NCBI RefSeq assembly: GCF_900182725.1
Contig: NZ_FXTO01000016.1
Span: forward strand, 1-64,000
DNA: 64,000 bases
Reading direction: 5' to 3'
Source: Thalassovita litoralis
GTDB taxonomy: Bacteria; Pseudomonadota; Alphaproteobacteria; Rhodobacterales; Rhodobacteraceae
This document shows, piece after piece, positions 8,833 through 18,472 of this stretch. Position 1 is the first letter of the stretch. Every line of letters starts with the position of its first letter. The notes under the pieces are model-generated. The model worked only from the letters and a program-made list of their open reading frames with translations. It was not told where the DNA came from and ran no database searches. A program made the position numbers and the translations under genes.

Positions 8833-9402
8833 TCAATGCGAAGAATAGACACCTTCGCGTTCCGGCGTGATTTCGCGCGGGGGACGACCGATCACCTCTT
8901 TCAGCTCGTCCAACTCGATGAAATTATCGGCCTGACGGCGCAGTTCATCGGCAATCATCGGCGGCTGACTGCGGATCGTGGACACGACCGACACCCGAAC
9001 GCCCTGACGTTGCAGGCTTTCGACCAGCGGGCGGAAGTCGCCATCGCCCGAAAACAGCACGATATGATCAACGCGCGGGGCCAGTTCCATAGCATCCACG
9101 GTCAATTCGATATCCATGTTGCCTTTGACTTTGCGACGGCCTTGGCTGTCGGTGTATTCCTTGGCCGGTTTCGTGACCATCGTGAAACCGTTGTAATGCA
9201 GCCAGTCCACAAGAGGACGGATAGGTGAATATTCGTCGTTTTCTAATAAAGCTGTGTAGTAAAAGGCCCGCAACAGTTTGCCGCGACGCATGAATTCCTG
9301 ACGCAGCAGCTTGTAGTCGATATCAAACCCCAAAGCTTTGGCCGCAGCATATAAATTCGATCCGTCGATGAACAGCGCCAGCCGCTCGTCTTTGTAGAAC
9401 AT
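8833..9402 (-). CDS. NYN-domain (LabA/DUF88-like) protein
   Basis: A 189-residue PIN-like NYN-domain protein. The acidic active-site residues appear in order as FIDGSNLY, MDIELTVDAM and FSGDGDF, as in LabA/DUF88 proteins that are thought to be metal-dependent RNases. The end is a short basic/acidic tail. The ATG at 9402 starts MFYKDERLALFIDG. The frame is open back to 9627, but that stretch overlaps folK and has no similarity. It is divergent from folK. Confidence 0.85.
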   Translation of the reverse strand: MFYKDERLALFIDGSNLYAAAKALGFDIDYKLLRQEFMRRGKLLRAFYYTALLENDEYSPIRPLVDWLHYNGFTMVTKPAKEYTDSQGRRKVKGNMDIELTVDAMELAPRVDHIVLFSGDGDFRPLVESLQRQGVRVSVVSTIRSQPPMIADELRRQADNFIELDELKEVIGRPPREITPEREGVYSSH

Positions 9403-9543
9403 CAAAAAATCCCTTCCGATTGCGAGACCTGCCTGTCCGTGAGTGTGTGAGTGTAATAGGGAGCAGCAGAGCTCTGAATAAGAATTAAGTTTATCGGAAA
9501 CAGTGCGCAAGTGGGTTAGTTCACTCGAAAGGATAGGGCGCGA

Positions 9544-10110
9544 ATGACAATTGATCAAGAGATCGTGCTGGCGCTGGGATCGAATCAAAGCTTTGGCGCC
9601 CAAGGTCCGGGCGATCTGCTGCGACACGCGCTAGAGCTATTGACCAAAGCAGGCCTGCGCATTCTGCGCCAAAGCAGGTTCTACAAAACCCCGTGCTTCC
9701 CGGCGGGGGCAGGACCGGATTACGTCAATGCTGTCGTCACCGCGGCAACCGCCCTGCCCCCAGCAGAGCTTTTGGAATGCCTGCACCGGGTCGAGGCCGA
9801 ACTGGGCCGCGAACGTCAGACGCGTTGGGCGGCGCGGACCGTCGATATTGACCTGATCGCCTATGGACAAAGGGTTTTGCCGGATCGGGACACCTTTGAT
9901 CACTGGCGCAACCTGCCCCTGTCGCGCCAGATGCAAGACGCCCCGGATCAGTTGATTTTGCCCCACCCCCGTATGCAGGACCGCGCCTTTGTTCTGGTGC
10001 CGATGCGGGACGTCGCGCCGGACTGGTTTCATCCTGTTCTGGGACGTACCGTTGCTCAAATGTGCGAGAGCTTGCCGAAAGAGAGTTTGCAAGAGGTCGA
10101 AGCAATTTGA
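9544..10110 (+). CDS. folK: 2-amino-4-hydroxy-6-hydroxymethyldihydropteridine pyrophosphokinase
   Basis: HPPK transfers pyrophosphate from ATP to 6-hydroxymethyl-dihydropterin in folate synthesis. The 188-residue chain shows LALGSNQ at the N-terminus, the RFYKTPCF loop, ARTVDIDLIAYG with the magnesium-binding Asp pair, and HPRMQDRAFVLVPM. It lies 78 bp ahead of rpoZ. No folB or folP neighbours are present, so folK stands alone here, upstream of the rpoZ-rsh pair. Confidence 0.93.
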   Translation: MTIDQEIVLALGSNQSFGAQGPGDLLRHALELLTKAGLRILRQSRFYKTPCFPAGAGPDYVNAVVTAATALPPAELLECLHRVEAELGRERQTRWAARTVDIDLIAYGQRVLPDRDTFDHWRNLPLSRQMQDAPDQLILPHPRMQDRAFVLVPMRDVAPDWFHPVLGRTVAQMCESLPKESLQEVEAI

Positions 10111-10188
10111 TAATTGGCTTGTCAATCCCCATATTTCACAATAGAAAGCGCCTTTCAGACAACCCGCCTCGATGATTGGAGTGCTCAT

Positions 10189-10548
10189 ATGGCCCGCGTG
10201 ACCGTTGAAGACTGCGTAGACAAGGTTCCGAACCGGTTCGAACTGGTAATGCTTGCCGCACATCGTGCGCGCGAAGTGTCCGCTGGTGCCCAGATCACGG
10301 TGGACCGCGACAATGACAAGAACCCGGTGGTGGCCCTGCGTGAAATCGCAGAAGAAACCCAATCGGCGGATGAATTGCGCGAACGTCTGATCGAAAGCAA
10401 TCAGACCCAGATCGAAGTCGACATGCCCGAAGATGACAACATGGCGCTTCTGATGGGTGGCGGCGAAGCGGCGGACAAACCCGCCGAGGACGATATGTCC
10501 GAAGAAATGCTGCTGCGTCAGCTTATGGAAGCACAAGGGCAGAGCTAA
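10189..10548 (+). CDS. rpoZ: RNA polymerase omega subunit
   Basis: Omega (119 residues) helps assemble beta-prime and forms part of a ppGpp-binding site on RNA polymerase. [30 protein letters not shown] is the family N-terminus (residues 1 to about 30). The ATG at 10189 is chosen for this; the same frame is open upstream to 10114. It is followed at 33 bp by the (p)ppGpp synthetase/hydrolase gene, the usual rpoZ-rsh arrangement in alphaproteobacteria. Confidence 0.96.
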   Translation: MARVTVEDCVDKVPNRFELVMLAAHRAREVSAGAQITVDRDNDKNPVVALREIAEETQSADELRERLIESNQTQIEVDMPEDDNMALLMGGGEAADKPAEDDMSEEMLLRQLMEAQGQS

Positions 10549-10581
10549 CGGCTCGGCATCAGTCACGGGAAGCGGATTATT

Positions 10582-12714
10582 ATGATCGCGGTTGAAGATC
10601 TGATCGCCCTTGTCCGCAATTATAACCCAAAGACAAACGAAGACCTGATCCGGGCGGCCTATGACTTTGGCCGCCTGATGCACGAAGGGCAGTTTCGCCA
10701 TTCCGGTGAACCGTATTTCACCCATCCGGTTGCCGTTGCCGCAATCTTGACGGAACAGCGGCTGGACGATGCAACCATCATCACAGCCCTGCTGCACGAC
10801 ACAATCGAAGATACGAAAGCGTCCTACCCCGAACTGGAAAAGCGGTTCGGCAAAGATGTGGCCGATCTGGTTGATGGTGTGACCAAGCTTACCAATCTTC
10901 AGCTCTCCAGCTCCGAAACCAAGCAGGCCGAAAACTTCCGCAAGCTGTTCATGGCGATGTCCAAGGATCTGCGGGTGATCTTGGTCAAGCTGGCGGATCG
11001 TCTGCACAACATGCGCACCATCAAAGCAATGCGCCCGGACAAGCAGATTCAGAAAGCCCGCGAAACGATGGAAATCTTCGCCCCGCTGGCAGGCCGGATG
11101 GGGATGCAATGGATGCGCGAAGAACTGGAGGACTTGTCCTTCAAGGTGCTGAATCCCGAAGGTCGGGCCAGCATCATGCGCCGTTTTGTGATGCTGCAAA
11201 AAGAAACCGGGGATGTGATCCACCGCATCACCGGCGACATGCGGCAAGAACTGGAAGAGGCGGGGATCGAAGCGCAAGTCTTTGGACGCGCGAAAAAACC
11301 CTATTCGATCTGGCGCAAGATGGAAGAAAAGGACATGGGATTTTCCCGCCTTTCCGACATCTACGGCTTCCGCGTCATCACCAACTCGGAAATAGATTGC
11401 TACCGTGCGCTGGGGGTGATCCACCAGCGCTGGCGGGCCGTGCCGGGGCGGTTCAAGGATTACATCAGCCAACCCAAATCGAACGGCTATCGGTCGATCC
11501 ATACCACGGTTTCCGGGCGCGATGGCAAGCGGGTCGAGGTACAGATTCGCACCCGCCAAATGCATGACGTGGCCGAAACCGGGGTGGCGGCGCATTGGTC
11601 CTATCGGGACGGCGTGCGCAGCAAGAACCCCTTTGCCGTCGATCCGGCAAAATGGCTGACCAACCTGACCGAACAAATGGGCGGCGAAGAAGACCACGAC
11701 GCGTTCATGGAAGCTGTGAAGCTGGAAATGTACTCGGACAAGGTGTTCTGCTTCACCCCCAAGGGCGAGGTGGTGAAGCTGCCCAAGGGCGCGACACCGA
11801 TTGATTTTGCCTATGCCATTCACACCCGGATCGGGAATGCCTGTGTGGGGGCCAAGGTGGACGGGATGCGTGTCCCGCTGTGGACGCGGGTCAAAAACGG
11901 TCAGTCCGTTGAGATCATCACCGCCGAAGGCCAGACGCCACAGGCGACATGGCTGGAAATCGCAACGACGGGCAAGGCGAAATCCGCCATTCGCCGGGCG
12001 TTGCGGGCTGTGGATCGGGAGCGGTTCATCAAACTGGGGCGGGAACTGGCGCGCTCGGCCTTTGAGCATGTGGGCAAAAAGGCCACCGATAAGGCACTGG
12101 ATACTGCCGCCCGGCACCTGCGAATCGATGAACGAGACGAGGTTCTGGCCCGTTTGGGCAGCGCGGAACTGACGGCATCCGAGGTCATTCACGCGGTTTA
12201 CCCCGAACTCAGCTCCCGCGAGGGGGATGAGGTAGAGCCGCACCGCGCCGTTGTGGGCCTGTCCCCCGATCAGCGGTTTGATCTGGCCAAATGCTGCCAA
12301 CCCCTGCCGGGGGAACGGATCGTTGGCATCACCTATCGCGGCAAGGGCGTGGTGGTTCACGCCATCGACTGCGAAGCACTGGCCGAATACGAAGATCAGC
12401 CGGAACGCTGGATGGACCTGCATTGGCACGCTGGCAAACACCCGGCGGTGCATACCGCCACGCTGGATTTGACCATTGGCAACGATGCCGGGGTACTGGG
12501 GCGGATTTGCACATTGATCGGCGAACAGAAGGCCAATATCTCGGACCTACATTTTGTTGATCGTAAACCGGATTTTTACCGGCTACTGGTGGATATCGAA
12601 CTGCGGGATGCGGAACATCTGCATTCGCTGATGTCTGCACTGGAAGCGGAAAGCGATGTCGCCGCCGTTCAGCGCCATCGCGATCCTTCGCGGTCAGGTA
12701 TGCAGGCAGGGTAA
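10582..12714 (+). CDS. rsh: Bifunctional (p)ppGpp synthetase/hydrolase (RelA/SpoT homologue)
   Basis: The 710-residue Rsh makes and degrades the stringent-response alarmone. The N-terminal hydrolase domain keeps the HD residues (His48, LLHDTIEDT with His72-Asp73), so it should be active. The synthetase domain follows, with KPYSIWRKM, SDIYGFRVI and YRSIHTTV. It is followed by a TGS domain (VVKLPKGATPIDFAYAIHT) and a C-terminal ACT domain near residues 635-705. This is the single long RSH typical of alphaproteobacteria. It probably shares a transcript with rpoZ and the DUF2062 gene. Confidence 0.96.
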   Translation: MIAVEDLIALVRNYNPKTNEDLIRAAYDFGRLMHEGQFRHSGEPYFTHPVAVAAILTEQRLDDATIITALLHDTIEDTKASYPELEKRFGKDVADLVDGVTKLTNLQLSSSETKQAENFRKLFMAMSKDLRVILVKLADRLHNMRTIKAMRPDKQIQKARETMEIFAPLAGRMGMQWMREELEDLSFKVLNPEGRASIMRRFVMLQKETGDVIHRITGDMRQELEEAGIEAQVFGRAKKPYSIWRKMEEKDMGFSRLSDIYGFRVITNSEIDCYRALGVIHQRWRAVPGRFKDYISQPKSNGYRSIHTTVSGRDGKRVEVQIRTRQMHDVAETGVAAHWSYRDGVRSKNPFAVDPAKWLTNLTEQMGGEEDHDAFMEAVKLEMYSDKVFCFTPKGEVVKLPKGATPIDFAYAIHTRIGNACVGAKVDGMRVPLWTRVKNGQSVEIITAEGQTPQATWLEIATTGKAKSAIRRALRAVDRERFIKLGRELARSAFEHVGKKATDKALDTAARHLRIDERDEVLARLGSAELTASEVIHAVYPELSSREGDEVEPHRAVVGLSPDQRFDLAKCCQPLPGERIVGITYRGKGVVVHAIDCEALAEYEDQPERWMDLHWHAGKHPAVHTATLDLTIGNDAGVLGRICTLIGEQKANISDLHFVDRKPDFYRLLVDIELRDAEHLHSLMSALEAESDVAAVQRHRDPSRSGMQAG

Positions 12715-12733
12715 GCAGGAAGGAACCTTTCCC

Positions 12734-13396
12734 TTGGTGTTCAAACGTCGGGACAGAAGGCCGGTCTGGAAGATCGTGCTAGAATTCTTCTGGCCTCGCG
12801 GGGGATGGGGACGCGCTGCAAAATACGTCAAACACCGCCTGCACCGCCTGCCGGATTCGCCTGAAAAAATTGCGCGGGGCATTTTTGCCGGGGTTTTCAC
12901 GACCTTTACGCCGTTCTACGGGATGCACTTTGTCGTGGCGGGAACAATCGCCTTTATCCTGCGCGGGAATATCATTGCGGCACTGCTTGGGACGTTCTTT
13001 GGCAATCCGCTGACCTATGTGCCGATCGGCGTTATCAGCATGAAAACCGGGTATTTCCTGCTGGGTCGGCATGGCGGCGACGATCACGAGGTTCACCGAT
13101 CACTGGCGGGCAAGTTTCTGGACGCTGGCGAAAACCTGAAAGATAACCTGCTTTCTGTGTTCACGGGCAAGCCTGTGGAATGGCACGAATTGCAGGTGTT
13201 CTATGACGAGGTGTTCTTTCCCTACATGATCGGCGGGATACTTCCGGGGATTGTGACGGGACTGGTTGCATATTACATCAGCGTCCCCCTGATCCGGGCC
13301 TATCAGCACCGCCGCAAAGGCGCGCTGAAAGCAAAGATTGCCTCGCTGAAGAAAAAAAAGCACAGGCAGGCTGACGAAGCCCCCAAAGCGGACTAG
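12734..13396 (+). CDS. DUF2062 membrane protein
   Basis: An inner-membrane protein of about 220 residues with a DUF2062 domain. Its core runs from [19 protein letters not shown] through [21 protein letters not shown], with a C-terminal helix pair and a Lys-rich cytoplasmic tail. I placed the start at TTG 12734 (reading M-VFKRRD), 9 bp after an AGGAAGGA ribosome site. GTG at 12737 is equally possible. Family function is not established. It begins 19 bp after rsh, so it is probably co-transcribed. Confidence 0.82.
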   Translation: MVFKRRDRRPVWKIVLEFFWPRGGWGRAAKYVKHRLHRLPDSPEKIARGIFAGVFTTFTPFYGMHFVVAGTIAFILRGNIIAALLGTFFGNPLTYVPIGVISMKTGYFLLGRHGGDDHEVHRSLAGKFLDAGENLKDNLLSVFTGKPVEWHELQVFYDEVFFPYMIGGILPGIVTGLVAYYISVPLIRAYQHRRKGALKAKIASLKKKKHRQADEAPKAD

Positions 13397-13440
13397 GGTC
13401 CGCATTACGGGGTCACGGATTCAAATCGAAGGAGAAGGCG

Positions 13441-14190
13441 ATGAAGCCTTTGAACAAACTGCGCCTTGGTGTGAATATCGACCATGTGGCGACGGTTCGG
13501 AATGCGCGGGGCGGGGCTTATCCCGATCCGTTGCGTGCGGCCAAACTGGCACAAGAGGCCGGGGCCGATGGCATTACCGCGCATCTGCGCGAAGACCGCC
13601 GCCATATTTCGGACGCGGATATTGATGGTCTGATGGACGTGCTGTCGATCCCATTGAATTTTGAAATGGCGGCCACGCAGGAAATGCAGCAAATCGCGCT
13701 GCGGCATAAACCCCATGCGGTGTGTATCGTTCCCGAAAAACGCGAAGAGCGCACAACCGAAGGTGGACTAGAAGTCGCCCGCGAAGAAAACAAGCTGGCG
13801 CATTTCATTGCCCCCTTGCGCGAAGCAGGGTGCCGGGTGTCGATCTTTATCGCGGCGGACCAGAAACAAATCGACGCCGCCGCGCGGATTGGTGCGCAGG
13901 TGATCGAACTGCACACCGGCGCCTATTGCGACGCCCACGCCGAAGGTCGGTTTGAAGCACGCGATGCTGAACTGGTGTCATTGCGGGACATGTCGGCCTA
14001 TGCCAATTCGCTGGGGCTGGAAGTCCATGCTGGTCACGGGCTGACCTATGACACGGTGCAACCCATCGCCGCCTTCCCCGAAGTGATGGAACTGAACATC
14101 GGCCATTTTATCATTGGCGAGGCGATTTTCCGCGGCCTGACCCCGACCATCCATGAAATGCGCCGCCTGATGGACGAGGCGCGGGCGTGA
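13441..14190 (+). CDS. pdxJ: Pyridoxine 5'-phosphate synthase
   Basis: PdxJ condenses 1-deoxyxylulose 5-phosphate with 3-amino-2-oxopropyl phosphate to give PNP, the B6 precursor. The 249-residue TIM barrel shows [47 protein letters not shown] and [12 protein letters not shown]. It opens a run pdxJ - KptA-like - acpS with four-base overlaps between stops and starts, followed by lepB - rnc - DMT transporter. Confidence 0.96.
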   Translation: MKPLNKLRLGVNIDHVATVRNARGGAYPDPLRAAKLAQEAGADGITAHLREDRRHISDADIDGLMDVLSIPLNFEMAATQEMQQIALRHKPHAVCIVPEKREERTTEGGLEVAREENKLAHFIAPLREAGCRVSIFIAADQKQIDAAARIGAQVIELHTGAYCDAHAEGRFEARDAELVSLRDMSAYANSLGLEVHAGHGLTYDTVQPIAAFPEVMELNIGHFIIGEAIFRGLTPTIHEMRRLMDEARA

Positions 14191-14504
14191 CAGTCGTTGA
14201 CCCAAGCCTAAAGGCGGCCCCGCCGCCCGATACGCTGTATTATGGGACCAGCGCCACCCTGACGACCACAGCCCTGATCGAAGGGTTGTTGCCGGGGGCG
14301 CAATCGCATGTCCGTTTGTTTACCAATCCCGCGTCGGCCCGCAAGGCAAGCGACGGGAACGGCAAACAGGTGGTTTTCACAGTGTACGCACGGGCCGCCT
14401 ATGACGAAGGGCAACCGTTCTGGGTTCTGGAAAACGGTGTTTGGCTGACCACTGCGGTAGAGCGGGATTGCCTGTATCTGCCGCCAGTGCGGGGGGCCGA
14501 ATGA
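14187..14504 (+). CDS. KptA/Tpt1-like ADP-ribosyltransferase half-domain protein
   Basis: This 105-residue protein aligns by eye with the C-terminal half of RNA 2'-phosphotransferase KptA. It has TLYYGTS where KptA has LYHGT, then [32 protein letters not shown] and [10 protein letters not shown]. KptA removes the 2'-phosphate from spliced tRNA in an NAD+-dependent reaction. The whole N-terminal winged-helix domain is absent, and the His of the HGT motif is Tyr, so canonical activity is unlikely. It is translationally coupled to pdxJ and acpS by four-base overlaps. The similarity is clear, the function unknown. Confidence 0.65.
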   Translation: MTVVDPSLKAAPPPDTLYYGTSATLTTTALIEGLLPGAQSHVRLFTNPASARKASDGNGKQVVFTVYARAAYDEGQPFWVLENGVWLTTAVERDCLYLPPVRGAE

Positions 14505-14902
14505 TCCTGGGTATTGGCACCGATCTGGCGAATATCGACCGTATCGCCGGAACGCTGGATCGGTTCGGGGATCGGTTTCGCAACCGCGTCTTTACCGAAA
14601 CGGAACAGCGTAAAGCAGAACGCCGCAAGGACGTGGCCGGAACCTATGCCAAGCGCTGGGCCGCAAAAGAGGCATGTTCCAAAGCCTTGGGAACCGGGCT
14701 GCGGATGGGGATTTCGTGGAAGGACATGGCCGTCAGCAATCTGCGCACCGGCCAGCCCGTGATGGAGGTTACTGGCTGGGCGCGGGAACGGCTGGATCAG
14801 ATGACGCCGCCGGGACACGAAGCGATCATTCACGTTACTTTGACTGACGATCACCCTTGGGCGCAGGCCTTCGTGGTGATCGAAGCCCGCCCATTGCCTT
14901 GA
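14501..14902 (+). CDS. acpS: Holo-[acyl-carrier-protein] synthase
   Basis: AcpS transfers 4'-phosphopantetheine from CoA to apo-ACP. The 133-residue chain has [14 protein letters not shown] with the metal-binding Asp8, and [14 protein letters not shown] with its catalytic Glu. The ATG at 14501 overlaps the stop of the KptA-like gene. An upstream in-frame start at 14441 lies inside that gene and is not needed. Confidence 0.95.
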   Translation: MILGIGTDLANIDRIAGTLDRFGDRFRNRVFTETEQRKAERRKDVAGTYAKRWAAKEACSKALGTGLRMGISWKDMAVSNLRTGQPVMEVTGWARERLDQMTPPGHEAIIHVTLTDDHPWAQAFVVIEARPLP

Positions 14903-14956
14903 CACCCACGACGCGGCCCCGCATGTAGCGGACAACGGATTGCAGGAGAATTGCCG

Positions 14957-15787
14957 ATGGCCAAGAAGGACAAAAAAGACAGCGGTCTGGTCGAAACCAT
15001 CAAGACCGTGGTCTATGCCCTGCTGATTGCAGGCGTGTTCCGCACCCTGTTTTTCCAACCGTTCTGGATTCCGTCCGGGTCGATGAAAGACACGCTTCTG
15101 ATCGGGGACTTCCTGTTTGTGAACAAGATGGCCTATGGGTATTCCTATGCCTCTTGTCCCACGGTGCGTCTGGGCGGTTTCGTGATCGACGCCAAGGATA
15201 TTTGCGGGTTTATCGACGGTGATAATACCCGGATCATGGCGTCCGACCCCGAACGCGGTGATGTGATCGTCTTCCGCCATCCGGTGTCTGGCATGGATTA
15301 CGTCAAACGCCTGATCGGGCTGCCCGGCGATACGGTGCAGGTGAAACAAGGGCTGCTGTATATCAACAACAAACCCGTTCAGGTGGCAGATGCAGGCGTG
15401 TTCGAGGAATTGGCCGAACCACAGGGGCCGCAAGGGCTGCGCCCGCGCTGTGAAAATGGCCCCGTCGGCACGGGTGGCATTTGCAAAAAATCGCGCCAGA
15501 CAGAAACGCTGCCCAATGGCGTCAGCCATGATGTGCTGAATATCGGCAATCAGCAATCGGATCATACGCCGGTCTATACCGTTCCGGCTGGGCATTATTT
15601 CTTCATGGGGGATAACCGCGACAATTCGACCGACAGCCGCGTACCGCAAACCGTGGGCGGCGTGGGCTATGTGCCGTTTGAAAACCTGATCGGTCGGGCA
15701 GACCGGATCATGTTCTCCTCGGCGGGGCGGTCGCTGTTTGCTTTCTGGACGTGGCGGTCTGATCGTTTCTTCAAGGGGATCGAGTGA
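14957..15787 (+). CDS. lepB: Signal peptidase I
   Basis: LepB cleaves signal peptides of exported proteins at the outer face of the inner membrane. One N-terminal membrane helix (about residues 15-36) is followed by the catalytic Ser42 in [10 protein letters not shown] and Lys117 in [23 protein letters not shown] is the conserved box E. The protein has 276 residues. The ATG at 14957 follows AGGAGAA; a TTG six bases upstream is less likely. Its end overlaps rnc, forming the classic lepB-rnc pair. Confidence 0.95.
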   Translation: MAKKDKKDSGLVETIKTVVYALLIAGVFRTLFFQPFWIPSGSMKDTLLIGDFLFVNKMAYGYSYASCPTVRLGGFVIDAKDICGFIDGDNTRIMASDPERGDVIVFRHPVSGMDYVKRLIGLPGDTVQVKQGLLYINNKPVQVADAGVFEELAEPQGPQGLRPRCENGPVGTGGICKKSRQTETLPNGVSHDVLNIGNQQSDHTPVYTVPAGHYFFMGDNRDNSTDSRVPQTVGGVGYVPFENLIGRADRIMFSSAGRSLFAFWTWRSDRFFKGIE

Positions 15788-16473
15788 AAATTTCAGCGGA
15801 TCTGAAGGCCTTCGAGGGCCGGATTGGGCATCAGTTCACCCGGCCCGAACTGCTGCTGCGCGCGGTGACGCATTCTTCGGTGTCCTCGCCATCGCGGCAG
15901 GATAACCAGCGGCTTGAGTTTATGGGCGACCGTGTTCTGGGGCTGGTGATGGCCGAGGCGCTGCTGTCAAAAGACAAAGGCGCATCCGAAGGACAACTGG
16001 CCCCGCGGTTTAACGCGCTGGTGCGCAAGGAAACCTGCGCCGATGTCGCGCGGCAAATCGGCTTGGGCGAGGTGCTGAAACTGGGGCGGTCTGAAATGCT
16101 GTCTGGCGGGCGGCGCAAAGAGGCGCTTTTGGGTGACGCGATGGAGGCCGTGATTGCCGCAGTCTATCTGGACGGTGGCCTTGATGCGGCGCGGAGACTG
16201 ATCCTGACCCATTGGGGCAAACGGATCGACAAGGTGGATACCGATGCCCGCGATGCAAAAACCAGCCTGCAAGAATGGGCGCAGGCACGGGGACAACAAC
16301 CGCCAACCTATACCGAACAGGCCCGCAGTGGCCCCGATCACGCCCCGGTTTTCACCATCGCTGTCACCTTGCAAACGGGTGAAACGGCGCAGGCACAGGC
16401 CGGATCCAAACGACAGGCAGAACAGGCCGCCGCCAAGACGTTGCTGGACCGCCTGTCGGCTGACAACGGTTGA
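15784..16473 (+). CDS. rnc: Ribonuclease III
   Basis: RNase III cuts double-stranded RNA in rRNA processing and regulation. The signature [14 protein letters not shown] and the [16 protein letters not shown] helix carry the metal-binding acids. A C-terminal double-stranded RNA-binding domain follows from [12 protein letters not shown] to the end. It has 229 residues and a GTG start that overlaps the lepB stop by four bases. In many relatives era follows at once; here a DMT transporter is inserted between. Confidence 0.95.
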   Translation: MKISADLKAFEGRIGHQFTRPELLLRAVTHSSVSSPSRQDNQRLEFMGDRVLGLVMAEALLSKDKGASEGQLAPRFNALVRKETCADVARQIGLGEVLKLGRSEMLSGGRRKEALLGDAMEAVIAAVYLDGGLDAARRLILTHWGKRIDKVDTDARDAKTSLQEWAQARGQQPPTYTEQARSGPDHAPVFTIAVTLQTGETAQAQAGSKRQAEQAAAKTLLDRLSADNG

Positions 16474-17351
16474 CCGCGTTGCACGCGACCGGAAATGGAC
16501 GTGGAGCCGCCTTTATGGTGCTGGCGATGGCGGCCTTTGCTATCGAAGATGTGCTGTATAAATCCGCCAGTCAGATATTCCCGGCTGGCCTGTCGCTGAT
16601 CCTGTTCGGGGGCATCGGAACGGTGCTGTTCGCGGGATTGTCCCTGTCGCGCCGCGAACGGATATTGCATCCGGCGATGCTCAGCAAACCGCTGCTGATC
16701 CGCACAGGTTTTGAATTGGGCGGGCGTTTGTTTTACGCGCTGGCCCTGGCGCTGACGCCGCTGGCCAGCACCTCGGCCATTTTACAGGCAACGCCGCTGG
16801 TTGTGGCGCTTGGGGCGGTGTTCGTCTTTGGTGAAACCGTGGGCTGGCGGCGCTGGCTGGCGATGGCGGTCGGGTTTGGGGGTGTCTTGCTGATCCTGCG
16901 CCCGGCACCGGGCAGTTTTGAACCCGCGTCGATCTTTGCCGTGCTGGGGATGATCGGATTCGCCGGGCGTGATCTGGCAACCCGCGCCAGCCCCGCCACG
17001 ATGTCGATGGCGCAGCTTGGCACGCTGGGATTTGGCGTGGTGACAAGCGCGGGGATCGTTCTGGCGCTGGTGTCAGGGGATACGTTGCAAATACCGCCCG
17101 TGCCGGTGGTGCTGCGGCTGGCGGGGGCCGCGATTGTGGGCGTTGTCGCTTACGGCGCCCTGACGCAGGCGATGCGCTGCGGTGAAATCGGGTTCGTGGC
17201 ACCATTCCGCTACACAAGACTGGTTTTCGCCCTTATCCTTGCAGTTGTGATCTTCGCGGAACGCCCGGACCAGTTGACGCTGATCGGCGGCGCTGTGATC
17301 GTCGGAAGCGGCCTATATTCGTTGTTGCGCCAACAACGCAAGGCGGGCTAG
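16470..17351 (+). CDS. DMT-superfamily (EamA) transporter
   Basis: A 293-residue inner-membrane protein with about ten hydrophobic helices arranged as two EamA repeats. These proteins export or import small metabolites, and the substrate cannot be told. The start is TTG at 16470, overlapping the rnc stop by four bases. Its location between rnc and era suggests it is carried in the same transcript rather than functionally linked to RNA processing. Confidence 0.85.
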   Translation: MTALHATGNGRGAAFMVLAMAAFAIEDVLYKSASQIFPAGLSLILFGGIGTVLFAGLSLSRRERILHPAMLSKPLLIRTGFELGGRLFYALALALTPLASTSAILQATPLVVALGAVFVFGETVGWRRWLAMAVGFGGVLLILRPAPGSFEPASIFAVLGMIGFAGRDLATRASPATMSMAQLGTLGFGVVTSAGIVLALVSGDTLQIPPVPVVLRLAGAAIVGVVAYGALTQAMRCGEIGFVAPFRYTRLVFALILAVVIFAERPDQLTLIGGAVIVGSGLYSLLRQQRKAG

Positions 17352-17405
17352 CGGTCCGTTCCGTTTTCCGCTAAGAGCCAGAGCTTGATGCATGGAGAGA
17401 CACCT

Positions 17406-18314
17406 ATGACCACGCGCGCGGGCTTTGTTGCCCTGATTGGCGAACCGAATGCCGGTAAATCCACATTGACCAATCGCATGGTCGGGGCGAAGGTTTCGAT
17501 CGTAACGCATAAGGTGCAAACCACCCGCGCCCGCATTCGCGGCGTCGCGCTGGAAGGCGACGCGCAATTGGTGTTCGTGGACACTCCCGGCCTGTTCACC
17601 CCGCGCCGCCGTCTGGACCGGGCAATGGTTGCCGCCGCATGGGGCGGGGCCGCAGATGCCGATGTGATCGTCCTGCTGGTCGAAGCCCATCGCGGGATCA
17701 CCGAAGGGGTAGAACGCATTCTGGACGGGTTGGGCGATCTGGGTCAGGGCCGCACCATCGCGCTGGCCATCAACAAAATCGACCGGGTCAAGGCCGAGGT
17801 TCTGCTGGCGCTGTCACAATCCCTGAACGAACGGTTCACCTTTGCCAAAACCTTTATGATTTCGGCGGAACGCGGCTATGGCGTGGATGATCTGCGCGAA
17901 TGGCTGGCAGGCGAAATGCCCGAAGGTCCGTGGCTCTATCCCGAAGACCAGATCGCCGATTTGCCCCTGCGCATGATCGCCGCCGAAATCACCCGCGAAA
18001 AGCTGACCCTGCGCCTGCATCAGGAATTGCCCTATCAGTTGACCGTCGAAACCGAGAAATGGGAAGAGCGCAAGGATGGGTCGGCCCGGATTGATCAGGT
18101 CGTCTATGTCAGCCGGGATGGCCACAAAGGCATCGTTCTGGGCAAGCGTGGCGAAACGATCAAAGCAGTCAGCCAAGCCGCGCGGCAAGAACTGGAAGAC
18201 TTCCTTGGCCGCCGTATCCACTTGTTCCTTCAGGTAAAAGTCCGCGAAAACTGGCAGGAAGAAGCTGAACGTTATTCCGAAATGGGTCTGGATTTCCGCG
18301 ACGGTAATAGCTAA
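17406..18314 (+). CDS. era: GTPase Era
   Basis: Era binds the 3' end of 16S rRNA during 30S assembly. The 302-residue chain has G1 GEPNAGKST, G3 DTPGLF, G4 NKID and a C-terminal KH domain around GIVLGKRGETIKAVSQAARQ. The ATG at 17406 (MTTRAGFVALIGE) follows a GGAGAGA ribosome site and replaces an upstream in-frame ATG at 17385. It closes the lepB-rnc-era run. Confidence 0.95.
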   Translation: MTTRAGFVALIGEPNAGKSTLTNRMVGAKVSIVTHKVQTTRARIRGVALEGDAQLVFVDTPGLFTPRRRLDRAMVAAAWGGAADADVIVLLVEAHRGITEGVERILDGLGDLGQGRTIALAINKIDRVKAEVLLALSQSLNERFTFAKTFMISAERGYGVDDLREWLAGEMPEGPWLYPEDQIADLPLRMIAAEITREKLTLRLHQELPYQLTVETEKWEERKDGSARIDQVVYVSRDGHKGIVLGKRGETIKAVSQAARQELEDFLGRRIHLFLQVKVRENWQEEAERYSEMGLDFRDGNS

Positions 18315-18414
18315 CGCGCGACCCCTTACAGGCCCAAGGCAGTCCCCCTTGGCAACGCAGTCACAAATGATCCCCACCGGCTTCTTTCTGATTGCCAATA
18401 CTCCCGCCGGAGGC

Positions 18415-18461
18415 CCGGAAAATTTCAAATTTTCCGGTCAAAATTCTTTGTACGAATTTTG
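18415..18461. repeat. Double-palindrome intergenic element, copy 1
   Basis: Two adjacent inverted repeats. The first has perfect 11-bp arms CCGGAAAATTT / AAATTTTCCGG around a single C (18415-18437). The second has 8-bp arms CAAAATTC / GAATTTTG with a 7-base loop (18439-18461). The same architecture, with related bases, recurs at 46297-46343. It lies between the convergent era and deformylase-like genes. Confidence 0.75.
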
Positions 18462-18472
18462 CAATCCCCGCC

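Noticed and set aside
9637-12453. A 938-codon open frame antisense to folK, rpoZ and rsh
   Set aside because: It is fully explained by high-GC codon bias of the three well-identified genes on the plus strand and has no family motif.
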